NCBI GenBank assembly: GCA_902770965.1
Contig: CACXUY010000018.1
Coordinates: 1-33,811 of the forward strand
Source: an uncultured Lachnospiraceae bacterium
Lineage (GTDB): Bacteria; Bacillota; Clostridia; Lachnospirales; Lachnospiraceae
Direction of reading: 5' to 3'
DNA: 33,811 nucleotides
Of this stretch, positions 33,046-33,811 are shown in pieces. The notes beneath the pieces are model-generated. The model worked only from the letters and a program-made list of their open reading frames with translations, had not been told where the DNA came from and did no database searches. Numbering within the stretch: position 1 is the first letter of the stretch; every line of letters starts with the position of its first letter. Made by a program: the position numbers and the translations under genes.

Positions 33046-33082
33046 AAAAGCAAACTCTATTATCAATGTGGAGGAGACAGAG

Positions 33083-33796
33083 ATGAAAACAGTGGATCTT
33101 AAGAAGGAATTGGCAGGAAACAGTTATCCGGGCAGAGGCATAGTCTTAGGTCGCTCCGCTGATGGAAAATATGCTGTCACGGCATATTTTATCATGGGCC
33201 GCAGTGTGAACAGCCGCAACCGTATTTTCGTAGAGGACGGAGAGGGCATCAGGACGCAGGCCTTTGATCCGAGCAAGATGAAGGATCCCAGCCTCATCAT
33301 CTACGCGCCGGTCCGCGTGCTTGGCAACAAGACGATCGTGACCAATGGCGATCAGACAGATACTATTTATGAGGGGATGGACCGTCAGCAGACCTTCGAG
33401 AGTTCTCTTCGCTGCCGGGAGTTCGAGCCTGACGCACCGAACTATACACCCAGGATATCCGGCATCATGCATGTATTTGACGGCAAGTACAATTACGCGC
33501 TTTCGATCCTAAAGAGCGCGGACGGTGATCCTGCTTCTTGCCGCAGGTTCACCTTCTCTTATGAGAATCCGAAAGCGGGCGAGGGGCATTTTATCCACAC
33601 CTACATGTCGGACGGCAATCCGCTTCCCAGCTTTGAAGGAGAGCCGGAGCGCGTCGACATCAGCGGAGACATCGATACGTTTACGGACCTTCTCTGGGAG
33701 AACCTGAACGCGGAGAATAAGGTTTCCCTGTTTGTACGTTTCATTGATCTGGAAAGTGGTACCTTTGAGGAAAAGATTATAAATAAGAACGTGTAA
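33083..33796 (+). CDS. purO: IMP cyclohydrolase, PurO type
   Basis: This enzyme closes the ring of FAICAR to give IMP, the last step of purine synthesis. The 237-residue protein has NSYPGRGIVLGRSADGKYAV then TAYFIMGRSVNSRNR, NKTIVTNGDQTDTIYEG, EPDAPNYTPRISGIMH and GEGHFIHTYMSDGNPLPSFE. The fold was first described in archaea and is common in clostridia in place of the PurH cyclohydrolase domain. GGAGGAGA precedes the ATG at 33083; the longer open frame from 32867 overlaps maf and is not real. The gene is complete; only 15 bases follow before the window ends. Confidence 0.93.
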   Translation: MKTVDLKKELAGNSYPGRGIVLGRSADGKYAVTAYFIMGRSVNSRNRIFVEDGEGIRTQAFDPSKMKDPSLIIYAPVRVLGNKTIVTNGDQTDTIYEGMDRQQTFESSLRCREFEPDAPNYTPRISGIMHVFDGKYNYALSILKSADGDPASCRRFTFSYENPKAGEGHFIHTYMSDGNPLPSFEGEPERVDISGDIDTFTDLLWENLNAENKVSLFVRFIDLESGTFEEKIINKNV

Positions 33797-33811
33797 AGCG
33801 TTTTTATTAAA

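Noticed and set aside
32867..33082. N-terminal extension of the IMP cyclohydrolase
   Set aside because: It overlaps maf in another frame, while the ATG at 33083 has a strong ribosome site and a standard N-terminus.

Overview
The window reads as a piece of chromosome from an anaerobic Clostridia, most likely a Lachnospiraceae-type Firmicute. The evidence is taxonomic flavour, not a marker gene: strong AGGAGG-type ribosome binding sites, sigma-A promoters with 17-bp spacing, an archaeal-type (PurO) IMP cyclohydrolase, a cdaA-cdaR pair, a long-form LeuA, a class D-like sortase, a CmpB-type membrane protein and several chemosensory c-di-GMP proteins. No rRNA, tRNA, CRISPR array, phage or transposase gene was seen.

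Layout. 1-700: tail of an unidentified gene and a UPF0175/DUF3368 toxin-antitoxin remnant whose toxin is cut to 43 codons. 700-2720: a regulatory stretch with three palindromes, a strong promoter and a five-copy 37-bp tandem array, leading to a fusion of an XRE DNA-binding domain with a nucleotide-sugar dehydrogenase. 2719-7371 (minus strand): a TTG-started solute-binding lipoprotein followed by a dCache-HAMP-GGDEF(degenerate)-EAL protein. 7800-10234: gpsA and an SDR-cytidylyltransferase fusion, probably linking glycerol/polyol phosphate to a CDP-polyol. 10294-12567: a three-gene sortase operon whose first product ends in a non-canonical IRQTG sorting signal. 12560-15313: a glmS-type self-cleaving ribozyme in the leader of nagB, then an AGCS symporter. 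15359-19622: a CmpB-type membrane protein, a U32 peptidase-like RNA-modification protein and glpK. 19688-21802 (minus): a membrane HD-GYP protein. 22268-26731: two membrane proteins, cdaA, cdaR and an HPr-like protein, probably one c-di-AMP operon. 27057-28724: leuA. 28827-33796: a DUF1700-like protein, an RlmL-type RNA methyltransferase, rdgB, a YfcE-type phosphoesterase, maf and purO, mostly nucleotide housekeeping.

Two themes cut across the genes. First, a family of about 42-bp palindromic elements (ends close to GTAACTATTCAGC and GCTGAATAGTTAC) sits between genes and in one place supplies the C-terminus of a protein; the 37-bp tandem array appears to be built from half of this element. 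Second, the window is rich in signalling: two c-di-GMP phosphodiesterase-type proteins (EAL and HD-GYP), a c-di-AMP synthase and a small-molecule ribozyme. The observation I would check first is the glmS-type ribozyme in front of nagB, because the ligand that triggers cleavage is the substrate that NagB is normally thought to degrade.
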